Source of the DNA: Spirochaetaceae bacterium
GTDB taxonomy: Bacteria; Spirochaetota; Spirochaetia; Treponematales; Breznakiellaceae
Assembly (NCBI GenBank): GCA_031273985.1
Contig: JAISQV010000102.1
Coordinates: forward strand, 1-14,318
Reading direction: 5' to 3'
Length of the DNA stretch: 14,318 bases
A model generated the notes under the pieces. That model had not been told where the DNA came from and did no database searches. It saw only the letters and a list, made by a program, of their open reading frames with translations. Positions 1 to 5,797 of the stretch are shown piece by piece. The position numbers and the translations under genes are program-made. Within the stretch, counting starts at the first letter, position 1. Each line of letters opens with the position of its first letter.

Positions 1-847
1 CCTGGACGGAGCTGTTCTCGAAATAGGGCGCGTACTGCCAGCGGGAATAGACCCGCTCCCCGTGGGCTATGGGTATGCCTATGCGGTCCCCTATCACCTT
101 GGCGAGTTTTGGCGTGGGGGTATTGGGCTCCTCAAAATAGAAAATATTGTACTTCCTGATCCGGTTCCCAATCTGCACCGCCCCGTTGGCATCGGGAAGG
201 GAGTGGTTTTCCGCGATAATATCCACCCCCGGCCCGGCCCCTTCCCGGGCGGCGGCGACCCTTTCCTCAATGAGGTCCAGATAGTAGGGGGACAGGAGCC
301 GGGTCTGTTCCTCCTTGGAAAAACGCTCCCCCTTTTCGTTAAAGGCAAAAAAATCTATCTTTACCGCATCGTAGCCCTCGGCCACAGCCTTTTTGACCAC
401 CTCCCGGTATTCTTCGGGCCTGGTCAGAACCTCCTGGTGATCGCTCCACCCGGACTGGAGCTGGCTCGCATAGGAGCGGAGATCCTCCCGGAACTTCCCC
501 CCCAGGAGTTTGTACACGGGCTGCTTAAAAAACTTCCCCTTGATGTCCCAGAGGGCGATGTCTATGGCCGAGATACCCGCCCAGGTAACGGGCCCGCCGT
601 TCTGGCCCCAGAAGATGTTTTTGTAGAGCTTGTTCCAGATAACCTCATGCGCCAGGGGGTCGTCCCCGATAATGAGAGCCGCCAAATCCTTGACCATGCC
701 GAAGGCCGCCGTGGAACCGACCCCATAGGCCAAAGCCGCCTCGCCGTCCCCGTAGATACCCTCGTCGGTATGGATACGGGTCAATACCGGCTTCCAGCCG
801 GGCCTGGCGGTGTCGGCCTGAATAACCTCAACCTTTGTAATTTTCAT
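1..847 (-). CDS. Sugar-acid dehydratase, enolase superfamily (partial, C-terminus off the left edge)
   Basis: The first 282 codons of a second copy of the neighbouring dehydratase; the C-terminal part (about 110 residues by comparison with that copy) lies outside. It starts MKITKVEVIQAD. ATG at 847 is preceded by AGGAGGT (851-857), which overlaps the TAG stop of the upstream gene, so the two are probably translationally coupled. Visible family marks are the capping-domain segment TDEGIYGDGEAAL, the strand-2 AVKIDFF, the strand-3 AENH, FEEP and the AHGER glutamate. These are the expected Mg2+ ligands and acid/base residues of the mandelate racemase group, which abstracts the proton alpha to a carboxylate. 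D-galactonate-type dehydratases (DgoD) are the closest family I recognise; the exact substrate cannot be read. Its N-terminal loop (residues about 6-24) differs strongly from the neighbour, while the last 196 bp in the window are almost identical to it. Confidence 0.85.
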   Translation of the reverse strand, partial: MKITKVEVIQADTARPGWKPVLTRIHTDEGIYGDGEAALAYGVGSTAAFGMVKDLAALIIGDDPLAHEVIWNKLYKNIFWGQNGGPVTWAGISAIDIALWDIKGKFFKQPVYKLLGGKFREDLRSYASQLQSGWSDHQEVLTRPEEYREVVKKAVAEGYDAVKIDFFAFNEKGERFSKEEQTRLLSPYYLDLIEERVAAAREGAGPGVDIIAENHSLPDANGAVQIGNRIRKYNIFYFEEPNTPTPKLAKVIGDRIGIPIAHGERVYSRWQYAPYFENSSVQ

Positions 848-855
848 GCTACCTC

Positions 856-2037
856 CTAATTTTTTTCCCGCACCGTTACCTTGATGTTTTCGGTAAGGGC
901 CTTTTCGGACCATTCATTACCCAAACCGGGAAGCTCAGGAATCGCAAAGCGCCCCTTTACAGGTTTGGGATCATAAATACAGAGTTCCTGGCTTGTTTTG
1001 ATAAGACTCGCCCGGTGATACTCATGGATAACAAAATTGGGAATCGCCGCCTCAAAATGAAGGGCCGCGGAAGTAGAGAGCGGGCTGTGGCAGACGTGAA
1101 GTTGGACGCTGACATCGTAGGTATAGGCCAGGTCCGCGATCTTCTTCGCTTCGGTGATGCCCCCGGTATTCCCCAGATCGGGCTGTATCACCTGGACGGA
1201 GCTGTTCTCGAAATAGGGCGCGTACTGCCAGCGGGAATAGACCCGCTCCCCGTGGGCTATGGGTATGCCTATGCGGTCCCCTATCACCTTGGCGAGTTTC
1301 GGCGTGGGGGTATTGGGCTCCTCAAAATAGAAAATATTGTACTTCCTGATCCGGTTCCCGATCTGCACCGCCCCGTTGGCATCGGGTTTCGAGTGGTTTT
1401 CCGCGATAATATCCACCCCCGGCCCCACCGCTTCCCTCACCGCGGCGACCCGTTCCTCGATCAAGTCCAGGTAGTAGGGAGAGAGGAGCCCGGTCTGCTC
1501 CTCGGTGGTAAAATTCCGCCCGTCCCGGTCGTAGGTAAAAAAATCGATCTTGACGGCGTCGTAACCTTCGGCCACCACCTGTTTGGCCACCGCCGCCAGA
1601 TCTTCGGTTTTGCCCACGGCCTCCCGTTCGGGCCCCCAGCCGAATTGAAGCTGGCTGGCATAGGTGCGGAGATCGTCCCGGAACTTCCCGCCCAGGAGCC
1701 TGTACACGGGCTGGTTAAAAAATTTGCCCTTGATGTCCCAGAGGGCAATGTCTATGGCGGAGATACCCGCCCAGGTAACGGGGCCGCCGTTCTGGCCCCA
1801 AAAGGTGGTCTTGTAGAGCTTGTTCCAAATAACCTCGTGGGCCAGGGGATCATCCCCGATGATAAGCGGGGCAAGGTCCTGAATCATTCCAAAGGCCGCC
1901 GTAGAGCCTATGCCGTAGGCCAGAGCCGCCTCGCCGTCCCCGTAGATGCCCTCATCCGTATAGATACGGAGAATCACCGAGCGCCGGCTGGGCTGGCCCT
2001 GGTTGAGCTGCATGATGTCAATTTTTGTTATCTTCAT
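856..2037 (-). CDS. Sugar-acid dehydratase of the enolase superfamily (DgoD/mandelate racemase group)
   Basis: A complete 393-residue protein, a normal length for the family. The N-terminal capping domain (about 1-120) is followed by a TIM barrel. Catalytic landmarks are K163 in AVKID, E213-N214-H215 in IIAENH, E239/E240 in FEEP, E264 in AHGER, QPD at 285-287, and a late His (H314 or H317) in QLHVCHSP. Known members bind Mg2+ through the three acidic ligands and dehydrate aldonic acids in the cytoplasm. The pattern QPDLxxxGGITE resembles D-galactonate dehydratase more than enolase proper, and PNFxxxEY near the end recalls the RspA/ManD branch. The substrate is therefore uncertain (galactonate, mannonate or another aldonate). 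ATG 2037 has an AAGGGGG ribosome site a few bases upstream. It is the first gene of a two-gene leftward operon with the partial copy 8 bp downstream. Confidence 0.88.
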   Translation of the reverse strand: MKITKIDIMQLNQGQPSRRSVILRIYTDEGIYGDGEAALAYGIGSTAAFGMIQDLAPLIIGDDPLAHEVIWNKLYKTTFWGQNGGPVTWAGISAIDIALWDIKGKFFNQPVYRLLGGKFRDDLRTYASQLQFGWGPEREAVGKTEDLAAVAKQVVAEGYDAVKIDFFTYDRDGRNFTTEEQTGLLSPYYLDLIEERVAAVREAVGPGVDIIAENHSKPDANGAVQIGNRIRKYNIFYFEEPNTPTPKLAKVIGDRIGIPIAHGERVYSRWQYAPYFENSSVQVIQPDLGNTGGITEAKKIADLAYTYDVSVQLHVCHSPLSTSAALHFEAAIPNFVIHEYHRASLIKTSQELCIYDPKPVKGRFAIPELPGLGNEWSEKALTENIKVTVREKN

Positions 2038-2071
2038 CGTTCCCCCTTATTTTCCCCGGCCCTGAGCCGGT

Positions 2072-2114
2072 ATTACATAGTAATTCCATGTAATTTATAT
2101 ATTATTATTTACAT
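2072..2114. promoter_or_regulatory. Palindromic operator candidate (TTACAT half-sites) in the dehydratase leader
   Basis: Positions 2073-2078 read TTACAT and 2088-2093 read ATGTAA, forming an imperfect palindrome over 2072-2094 (outer 7 bp perfect, alternate matches inside). A third half-site, TTACAT at 2109-2114, sits near the predicted transcription start and pairs as an inverted repeat with the ATGTAA at 2088. The spacing and position just downstream of the promoter suit a repressor of sugar-acid catabolism (GntR or LacI type), but the binding protein is not encoded in the window. A short GC hairpin (CCGGC 2056-2060 / GCCGG 2066-2070) follows closer to the gene. Confidence 0.45.
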
Positions 2115-2121
2115 CGAGATA

Positions 2122-2150
2122 GTAGTAATAGAGGCTCAAAAAAATGTCAA
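2122..2150 (-). promoter_or_regulatory. Candidate sigma-70 promoter of the dehydratase operon
   Basis: On the minus strand TTGACA (2145-2150) is a perfect -35 box. At 17 bp spacing lies TACTAC (2122-2127), a weak -10; TACTAT at 20 bp is the alternative. Transcription would begin near 2115, about 78 bases before the ATG. The stretch is AT-rich against a GC-rich background. The -35 is convincing, the -10 less so. Confidence 0.5.
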
Positions 2151-2202
2151 GCCCGCCGGGCAGCCTGCCGGACAATTTTTCAAAAAAATATACGTTTTTC
2201 CC

Positions 2203-2224
2203 AAAACCGGAGCTTCGCCCCCGG
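2203..2224 (-). terminator. Possible intrinsic terminator for the PrsW-family gene
   Basis: Read leftward, positions 2224-2207 form a 6-bp GC-rich stem with a 6-base loop (one G-U pair), followed by four U (2206-2203). It lies about 100 bases past the stop at 2327. The U-run is short, so this is only a candidate. Confidence 0.35.
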
Positions 2225-2232
2225 GAAGAGGC

Positions 2233-2315
2233 AGGAGGGGGCCAAGCCCCCTGCGCTCCAGCCTCCTCGGGCCTGCGGCCCTGCGGGGTCTTCCGCTACC
2301 CCCGTGCTCTCTCCC
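2233..2315. repeat. GC-rich hairpin repeat, copy 1
   Basis: The stretch has a hairpin GGGGGC-CAA-GCCCCC (2237-2251) inside a 20-mer (2233-2252) that matches 9786-9805 in opposite orientation at 19 of 20 positions. It is followed by CGCTACCCCC (2294-2303) and GTGCTCTCTCCC, which also have counterparts in the other copy. It occupies most of the gap just after the PrsW-family stop codon. Confidence 0.5.
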
Positions 2316-2326
2316 TGGCCCGGTAG

Positions 2327-2971
2327 CTATTCGGGCCGGCGCTGAATCGTCCGCAGCACGGGAAGCAGGGCGGCGGCGGCCAGAATCACGGGGAGCGGGG
2401 CGGGGATTCCCGGTTTCAGAACCATGAAGTTGAAAAGACCGTGGAGCAGCACGGCGATAATGAAGCCGGAAACGGCCAGGGCGGGACGGCCGGGAAAACG
2501 GTAAAGAGCGCAGGCAACCCGGCCGCCGCAGGCCCCGTGGAGGGGGGCCGCGGTAACGGCCCGGAGCAGGGCTATGCCGAGGCCGGCGGAGGCATAGGAC
2601 GCCGTCTCAAGGATGGCGAAGCCCAGCCCGGCCACGAGACCCGATGCGGCGGCCTCCGCCTCGCTCAGGGGGGAACCCCGGCGCAGAATCGCAAAAAACA
2701 GGGCCAGGACCGCCAGACGCGCCGCCTCCTCGGTGAGGGCTATGCGGACAAAGATTCTGAGCATGAGGCCGCCCCAGGAGGCCGGAAAGAGGGACTGAAG
2801 CAGCGCCGCCGGGAGCAGTGTCAGGATACCGGCCAGGAGGGAGCCGAGGAAGCCCAGGGGCCGGAGGGGAACCCCGGCGGCGCTGAACCAGATCCGGACG
2901 GCGATCACCGGCAGGGCGGAAAAAAGTATCAGTACCAGGATGATTCCGAAACCGCTCATGGGTAGTTTCAT
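2327..2971 (-). CDS. PrsW-family intramembrane metalloprotease
   Basis: A 214-residue, very hydrophobic protein with about seven predicted membrane segments. It carries the conserved set of the PrsW family (CPBP-like membrane proteases): E81-E82 in TEEAAR, GLGFAILE ending in E122, H145 in APLHG, and H177/N181 in LLHGLFNF. In Bacillus subtilis PrsW makes the first cut in the anti-sigma factor RsiW; here no sigma/anti-sigma pair is visible, so the target is unknown. The usual EExxK appears as EEAAR. The length matches B. subtilis PrsW. The start at 2971 lacks a clear ribosome site; Met5 (2959) is the alternative. It diverges from the shikimate kinase-like gene with only 26 bp between the two starts, so each gene's promoter probably lies inside or beside the other. 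Confidence 0.8.
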   Translation of the reverse strand: MKLPMSGFGIILVLILFSALPVIAVRIWFSAAGVPLRPLGFLGSLLAGILTLLPAALLQSLFPASWGGLMLRIFVRIALTEEAARLAVLALFFAILRRGSPLSEAEAAASGLVAGLGFAILETASYASAGLGIALLRAVTAAPLHGACGGRVACALYRFPGRPALAVSGFIIAVLLHGLFNFMVLKPGIPAPLPVILAAAALLPVLRTIQRRPE

Positions 2972-2997
2972 TCTAACGATTCCGCTAGGCTCTTTCC

Positions 2998-3540
2998 ATG
3001 CTGATCCTTCTTACGGGGCCCAAACACTGCGGCAAGTCCTCCCTGGCCCCCGTCCTGGCGGCGCTGCTTGGGGGAACCTGGGCCGATCTGGACGCGCGGC
3101 TGGAAACAATGACCGGCAGGAGCCCCCGAAGCCTCTACCGGGAAAGCCCGGCCCTGTTCAGACAGGCCGAGGCGGCGGCCCTGGCGGAGCTTCTCACCGG
3201 GGAAAACCCCGCCGGCGGCTCCGTCGTTGTGGCGGCGGGGGGCGGAATCTGCGACAACGGGGAAGCCCTGACCCTGCTGAAAGAGCTGCGGCCCTTCATT
3301 GTGTACCTGGAAATTTCCGCCGCAACCGCCTGGGAGCGGATTCTGCGCGGCGCGGAAAGCGGCGGGTTACCGCCCTTCCTTGAGGGCGAAGATCCCCGGG
3401 AAACCCACCGCATTCTCCACGAACGGCGCGCCGCCCTGTACCGCGCCCTGGCGGACCTCAGCGTCCCGGCGGAGAGCGGGAGCCCCGAAGCCCTGGCCGC
3501 CGCAATACGGGCCTCCCTCCCGCATACCCCGCCGCCCTGA
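2998..3540 (+). CDS. aroK: Shikimate kinase-like P-loop kinase
   Basis: A 180-residue protein with the fold marks of shikimate kinase, which phosphorylates the 3-hydroxyl of shikimate in the chorismate pathway. The P-loop is GPKHCGKSS (7-15). D30 and D32 in WADLD, R55 in LFRQAE and GGG (81-83) correspond to the shikimate-binding residues. R144 with ALYRALAD matches the C-terminal signature. The lid normally contains RPLL; here it reads LPPFLEG (124-130), so the conserved lid arginine, which contacts phosphates, is replaced by proline. It may therefore be a weakened or repurposed kinase. There is no good ribosome site before ATG 2998. The gene stands alone, with no other aromatic pathway gene in view, and is followed by a long repeat region. 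Confidence 0.75.
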   Translation: MLILLTGPKHCGKSSLAPVLAALLGGTWADLDARLETMTGRSPRSLYRESPALFRQAEAAALAELLTGENPAGGSVVVAAGGGICDNGEALTLLKELRPFIVYLEISAATAWERILRGAESGGLPPFLEGEDPRETHRILHERRAALYRALADLSVPAESGSPEALAAAIRASLPHTPPP

Positions 3541-3620
3541 TTCACGGGAAAGCGCGGATCGCTCCAGCCCCAAGGTCAGCGCATATTTTTAAGTACCTCA
3601 AAATCACAAAAATCCAAAGA

Positions 3621-3775
3621 ATTTTAACCACAAAGACGCACAAAGTTTTTAGGTGACTGACACCATATGCGTATACTTATCAAGAAATTAAGCACGAAAG
3701 ATACGAAAAGAAGAGGAATAATGAGATGATTACTAGTAAAAATTTCGTGCTTTTCGTGTCTTTCGTGGTTAAAAT
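3621..3775. repeat. AACCACGAAAG-type repeat element with terminal inverted repeats
   Basis: ATTTTAACCAC at 3621-3631 faces GTGGTTAAAAT at 3765-3775, giving perfect 11-bp inverted ends, and the similarity continues inward (CAAAG versus CGAAAG). An inner pair, 3692-3710 and 3750-3768, matches as inverted repeats at 17 of 19 positions around a 39-base loop. The unit is a roughly 9-10 bp periodic string of ACGAAA motifs. No coding capacity is seen. It resembles a small non-coding mobile element or a long imperfect stem-loop. Confidence 0.6.
3652..3665. repeat. GGTGACTGACACCA repeat, copy 1
   Basis: A 14-bp motif with GGTG/CACC palindromic ends, identical to 3796-3809. It lies inside the AACCAC element. 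The form recalls short REP-like palindromes; no transposase is present in the window. Confidence 0.5.
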
Positions 3776-3795
3776 GAATCAAAGTAAACGCACAT

Positions 3796-3809
3796 GGTGA
3801 CTGACACCA
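3796..3809. repeat. GGTGACTGACACCA repeat, copy 2
   Basis: Identical to copy 1, in the same orientation, 144 bp further on. Both are preceded by ACGCACA (at 3636-3642 and 3788-3794), so the shared unit is longer than the palindrome. This copy sits at the junction between the AT-rich and GC-rich halves of the intergenic region. Confidence 0.5.
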
Positions 3810-3876
3810 GCGTTGCCGGTGAAAATCCGCTGGGCGTTACGGGGGGCTGCGCGGAGCGCTTCAGCCCGGCAGGCCT

Positions 3877-3893
3877 GCCCGCCGGAGGCGGGC
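3877..3893. repeat. GC-rich hairpin
   Basis: GCCCGCC-GGA-GGCGGGC is a perfect 7-bp stem with a 3-base loop. It is just downstream of another palindrome, GCAGGCCTGC (3869-3878). Its function is unknown; no U-run follows on either strand. Confidence 0.45.
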
Positions 3894-3903
3894 TCGCGCA
3901 AGG

Positions 3904-3958
3904 GATTGAACGGAAATCCTTTTTTTGCCTAAGGCAAAAAAAGATTGGAGTGAAAGCC
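3904..3958 (+). repeat. Hairpin flanked by GATTG-type direct repeats
   Basis: Two 16-bp copies, 3904-3919 and 3943-3958, agree at 12 of 16 positions (GATTGNANNGAAANCC). Exactly between them, sharing one base with each, is a 12-bp perfect inverted repeat (CTTTTTTTGCCT 3919-3930 and its complement 3932-3943). A-rich and T-rich arms in a GC-rich region look like an inserted or structured element. It ends about 55 bases before the sigma-28 promoter. Confidence 0.55.
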
Positions 3959-4012
3959 CGGTCCCCCTCCCCCGCGAACCGGTGAGCGGGTTCTTGGGCC
4001 GGGGATGCGCCC

Positions 4013-4039
4013 TAAAGACTCCGGCCCGGAAGCCGATAG
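4013..4039 (+). promoter_or_regulatory. Sigma-28 (FliA-type) flagellar promoter
   Basis: TAAA (4013-4016), exactly 15 bases, then GCCGATAG (4032-4039) matches the FliA consensus TAAA-N15-GCCGATAA at all but the last base. Transcription would begin about 7 bases downstream, at 4046-4047, on top of the ATG of the flgF-like gene. This placement directly before flagellar genes makes a chance match unlikely. Confidence 0.8.
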
Positions 4040-4046
4040 TTATACC

Positions 4047-4898
4047 ATGATTAGAGGATGGTACACCGGCGCCAGCGGGATGAGGGCCCAGCAGTGGCGG
4101 CTCGACGCGGTGGCGAACAACCTCGCCAATGTGGATACCGACGGTTACAAGAAGGACATCGCCGCGCACCGCGCCTTTCCGGAGCTGCTCATGCGGCGTA
4201 TGTCCGATGACGGGGTTTATCCGCATCCCTTCGGCTCCGGCGATGAGGCGCCCGTCATAGGGCGGCTGGGCACCGGGGTGGAGCTCAACGAGCTTTTTAC
4301 CGATTTTCAGCAGGGTGCCATGAAGGAGACGGGCAGCGATTTCGATCTTGCCCTGGACGGCGCGGGCTTTTTTTCGGTGGCGACCCCCTGGGGCGAGCGC
4401 TACACGCGGAACGGCTCCTTTCATCTTGGCAAGGAGGGCTTTCTGGAAACCAAGGAAGGCTACCCCGTGCTGGGCGAGAACGGCCCCATCCGGGTCAAGG
4501 CGAATAATTTTCAGGTCGACAAGGAAGGCCGGGTCTGGATCAACGCGGAGTACGCCGATGATCCGGCGGTGCTGGTATCCAGGGAAAACAATACCTGGGA
4601 GGAAACGGCCCTGCTGGACACGCTCCGTATCGTGGAATTCGACATTCCCCGGTATCTGCAAAAACAGGGATCCAGCCTCTACCGCTCCACGGAAGTTTCC
4701 GGGGAGGCCCGGCTCATGAGCGAAACGGCGCGGCCCCGGGTGGTGCAGGGCTTCACCGAGGCCAGCAATGTGGACCCGGTGCTGGCGATGGTGGAAATGA
4801 TCGAGGTGAACCGCGCCTACGAGGCCAACCAGAAGGTGATACAGAACAGTGATTCCATGCTTGGGGTGCTGATCAACCAGACAGGGAAATTCGCCTAA
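4047..4898 (+). CDS. flgF: Flagellar basal-body rod protein, FlgF-like
   Basis: A 283-residue proximal rod protein of the periplasmic flagellum, exported by the flagellar type III system. The N-terminal rod signature runs from MIRGWYTGASGM through NNLANVDTDGYKK (24-36). The central FlgE/F/G domain includes DLALDGAGFFSV and RYTRNGSF (about 100-125). The C-terminal coiled rod domain contains EASNVDPVLAMVEMIEVNRAYEANQKVIQNSD (238-269). An upstream ATG at 4005 exists, but it would overlap the promoter and add 14 residues foreign to the family; 4047 begins with the expected MIRG. No ribosome site precedes it, consistent with a leaderless transcript from the sigma-28 promoter. It is slightly longer than FlgG and the first of three rod genes. 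FlgG-like paralog is an alternative name, as in other spirochetes. Confidence 0.88.
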   Translation: MIRGWYTGASGMRAQQWRLDAVANNLANVDTDGYKKDIAAHRAFPELLMRRMSDDGVYPHPFGSGDEAPVIGRLGTGVELNELFTDFQQGAMKETGSDFDLALDGAGFFSVATPWGERYTRNGSFHLGKEGFLETKEGYPVLGENGPIRVKANNFQVDKEGRVWINAEYADDPAVLVSRENNTWEETALLDTLRIVEFDIPRYLQKQGSSLYRSTEVSGEARLMSETARPRVVQGFTEASNVDPVLAMVEMIEVNRAYEANQKVIQNSDSMLGVLINQTGKFA

Positions 4899-4902
4899 GG
4901 AA

Positions 4903-4936
4903 GCACTGATTTATTCAATCGAGAATAAATCAGTGC
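4903..4936 (+). other. 14-bp perfect hairpin between flgF-like and flgG
   Basis: GCACTGATTTATTC (4903-4916) pairs perfectly with 4923-4936 around a 6-base loop. It begins 4 bases after the stop of the first rod gene. The bases that follow are ATTCTTTAATG, a poor U-run, so it is either a weak terminator/attenuator, an RNA stabilising or processing structure, or a small palindromic insertion. The AT-rich stem is unlike the surrounding genes. Confidence 0.6.
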
Positions 4937-4990
4937 ATTCTTTAATGTGGTTTGCCGCGCTTAGCGCATAAAGCGTAAGGAGAGGTTACT

Positions 4991-5791
4991 ATGGTACGGA
5001 GTCTGTGGACCGGCGCCGCCGGGATGATGGGGCAGCAATCGAATATCGACACGATTTCCAACAATCTTGCCAATGTAAACACCGCGGGTTACAAGAAGAT
5101 GCGGGCCGATTTTGAGGACCTCCTCTACCAGACGGTGAAGACCGCTGGCACCCCGGCGACGGAGGACACGGTGGTTCCCGTGGGGGTGCAGATGGGCCAC
5201 GGGGTGAAGCTCGCCGCCACGCAGCGTATGTTTACCCAGGGGGCGCCGCAGAATACGGAGAATGTCTACGACATGGCCATAGTGGGGGAGGGTTTCTTCC
5301 GCATCCAGTTGTACGACGGGAGTTACGCCTACACGCGGAACGGCGCCTTCCAGATTGACGAGACGGGCCGCATGGTTACGAGCAACGGTTACCGGCTGCT
5401 CCCCGATCTGGTGATGCCGGAGAATTTTCTGCCCCAGAGCCTGGCCGTCTCCCAGGATGGCCGGGTTACGGTGATCGTGCCGGAGATAGACGAAACGGAG
5501 CCCGTCGAGGTGGGGCAGGTAGAGCTCTACCGCTTTCCCAACCCCGTGGGCCTTACGGCGGTGGGGGAGAATCTCTTCAAGATAACCCCCGCCTCCGGGG
5601 AAGCCCTTCCCGGAAGGCCCGGCTACGAGGGCATGGGGAAGATCTACCACAAGTTTTTGGAGATGTCGAATGTTTCCGTGGTGCGGGAGATGGTGGATCT
5701 TATCGTGGCCCAGCGCGCCTATGAGTTCAATTCCCGCACGATACAGACCAGCGACAATATGCTGGGTACCGCCACGGGCCTCAAGAGGTAG
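4991..5791 (+). CDS. flgG: Flagellar distal rod protein FlgG
   Basis: A 266-residue protein, the standard FlgG length. It starts MVRSLWTGAAGMMGQQ, followed by NNLANVNTAGYKK (24-36), the central DMAIVGEGFFRI and YAYTRNGAF (about 94-120), and the C-terminal EMSNVSVVREMVDLIVAQRAYEFNSRTIQTSDNML (224-258). FlgG assembles the distal rod between the proximal rod and the hook. A strong ribosome site AAGGAG (4977-4982) lies 8 bases before the ATG. It follows the flgF-like gene by 92 bp, which contain the hairpin, and is 6 bp ahead of the rod-binding gene. Flagellar L- and P-ring genes are not adjacent. Confidence 0.93.
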   Translation: MVRSLWTGAAGMMGQQSNIDTISNNLANVNTAGYKKMRADFEDLLYQTVKTAGTPATEDTVVPVGVQMGHGVKLAATQRMFTQGAPQNTENVYDMAIVGEGFFRIQLYDGSYAYTRNGAFQIDETGRMVTSNGYRLLPDLVMPENFLPQSLAVSQDGRVTVIVPEIDETEPVEVGQVELYRFPNPVGLTAVGENLFKITPASGEALPGRPGYEGMGKIYHKFLEMSNVSVVREMVDLIVAQRAYEFNSRTIQTSDNMLGTATGLKR

Positions 5792-5797
5792 TGAATC

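Larger units (their letters stand above)
3541..4012. other. Gene-free, repeat-rich intergenic region
   Basis: No credible gene lies between the kinase and the flagellar promoter. The left half (about 3585-3790) is AT-rich and holds AACCAC/ACGAA-type repeats and a GGTGACTGACACCA copy. The right half is GC-rich with hairpins and a GATTG-type duplicated motif. The change in composition suggests insertion of more than one small element. Confidence 0.7.

Noticed and set aside
2144..2326. 60-codon plus-strand open frame in the gap between dehydratase and PrsW-family genes
   Set aside because: Proline/serine-rich translation lying over the hairpin repeat; no ribosome site and no sign of a real protein.
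1015..2427. Long plus-strand open frame opposite the dehydratase gene
   Set aside because: It is antisense to a clearly recognised enzyme, has no family resemblance, no ribosome site, and arises from GC-rich codon structure. A similar antisense frame runs at 62-859 opposite the other copy.
3600..3810. CRISPR array
   Set aside because: Repeats are imperfect, of both orientations and without regular unique spacers; no cas gene is present.
4005..4046. Upstream ATG giving the flgF-like protein 14 extra residues
   Set aside because: It overlaps the sigma-28 promoter, and the extra residues are not part of the rod protein family, which begins MIRG.
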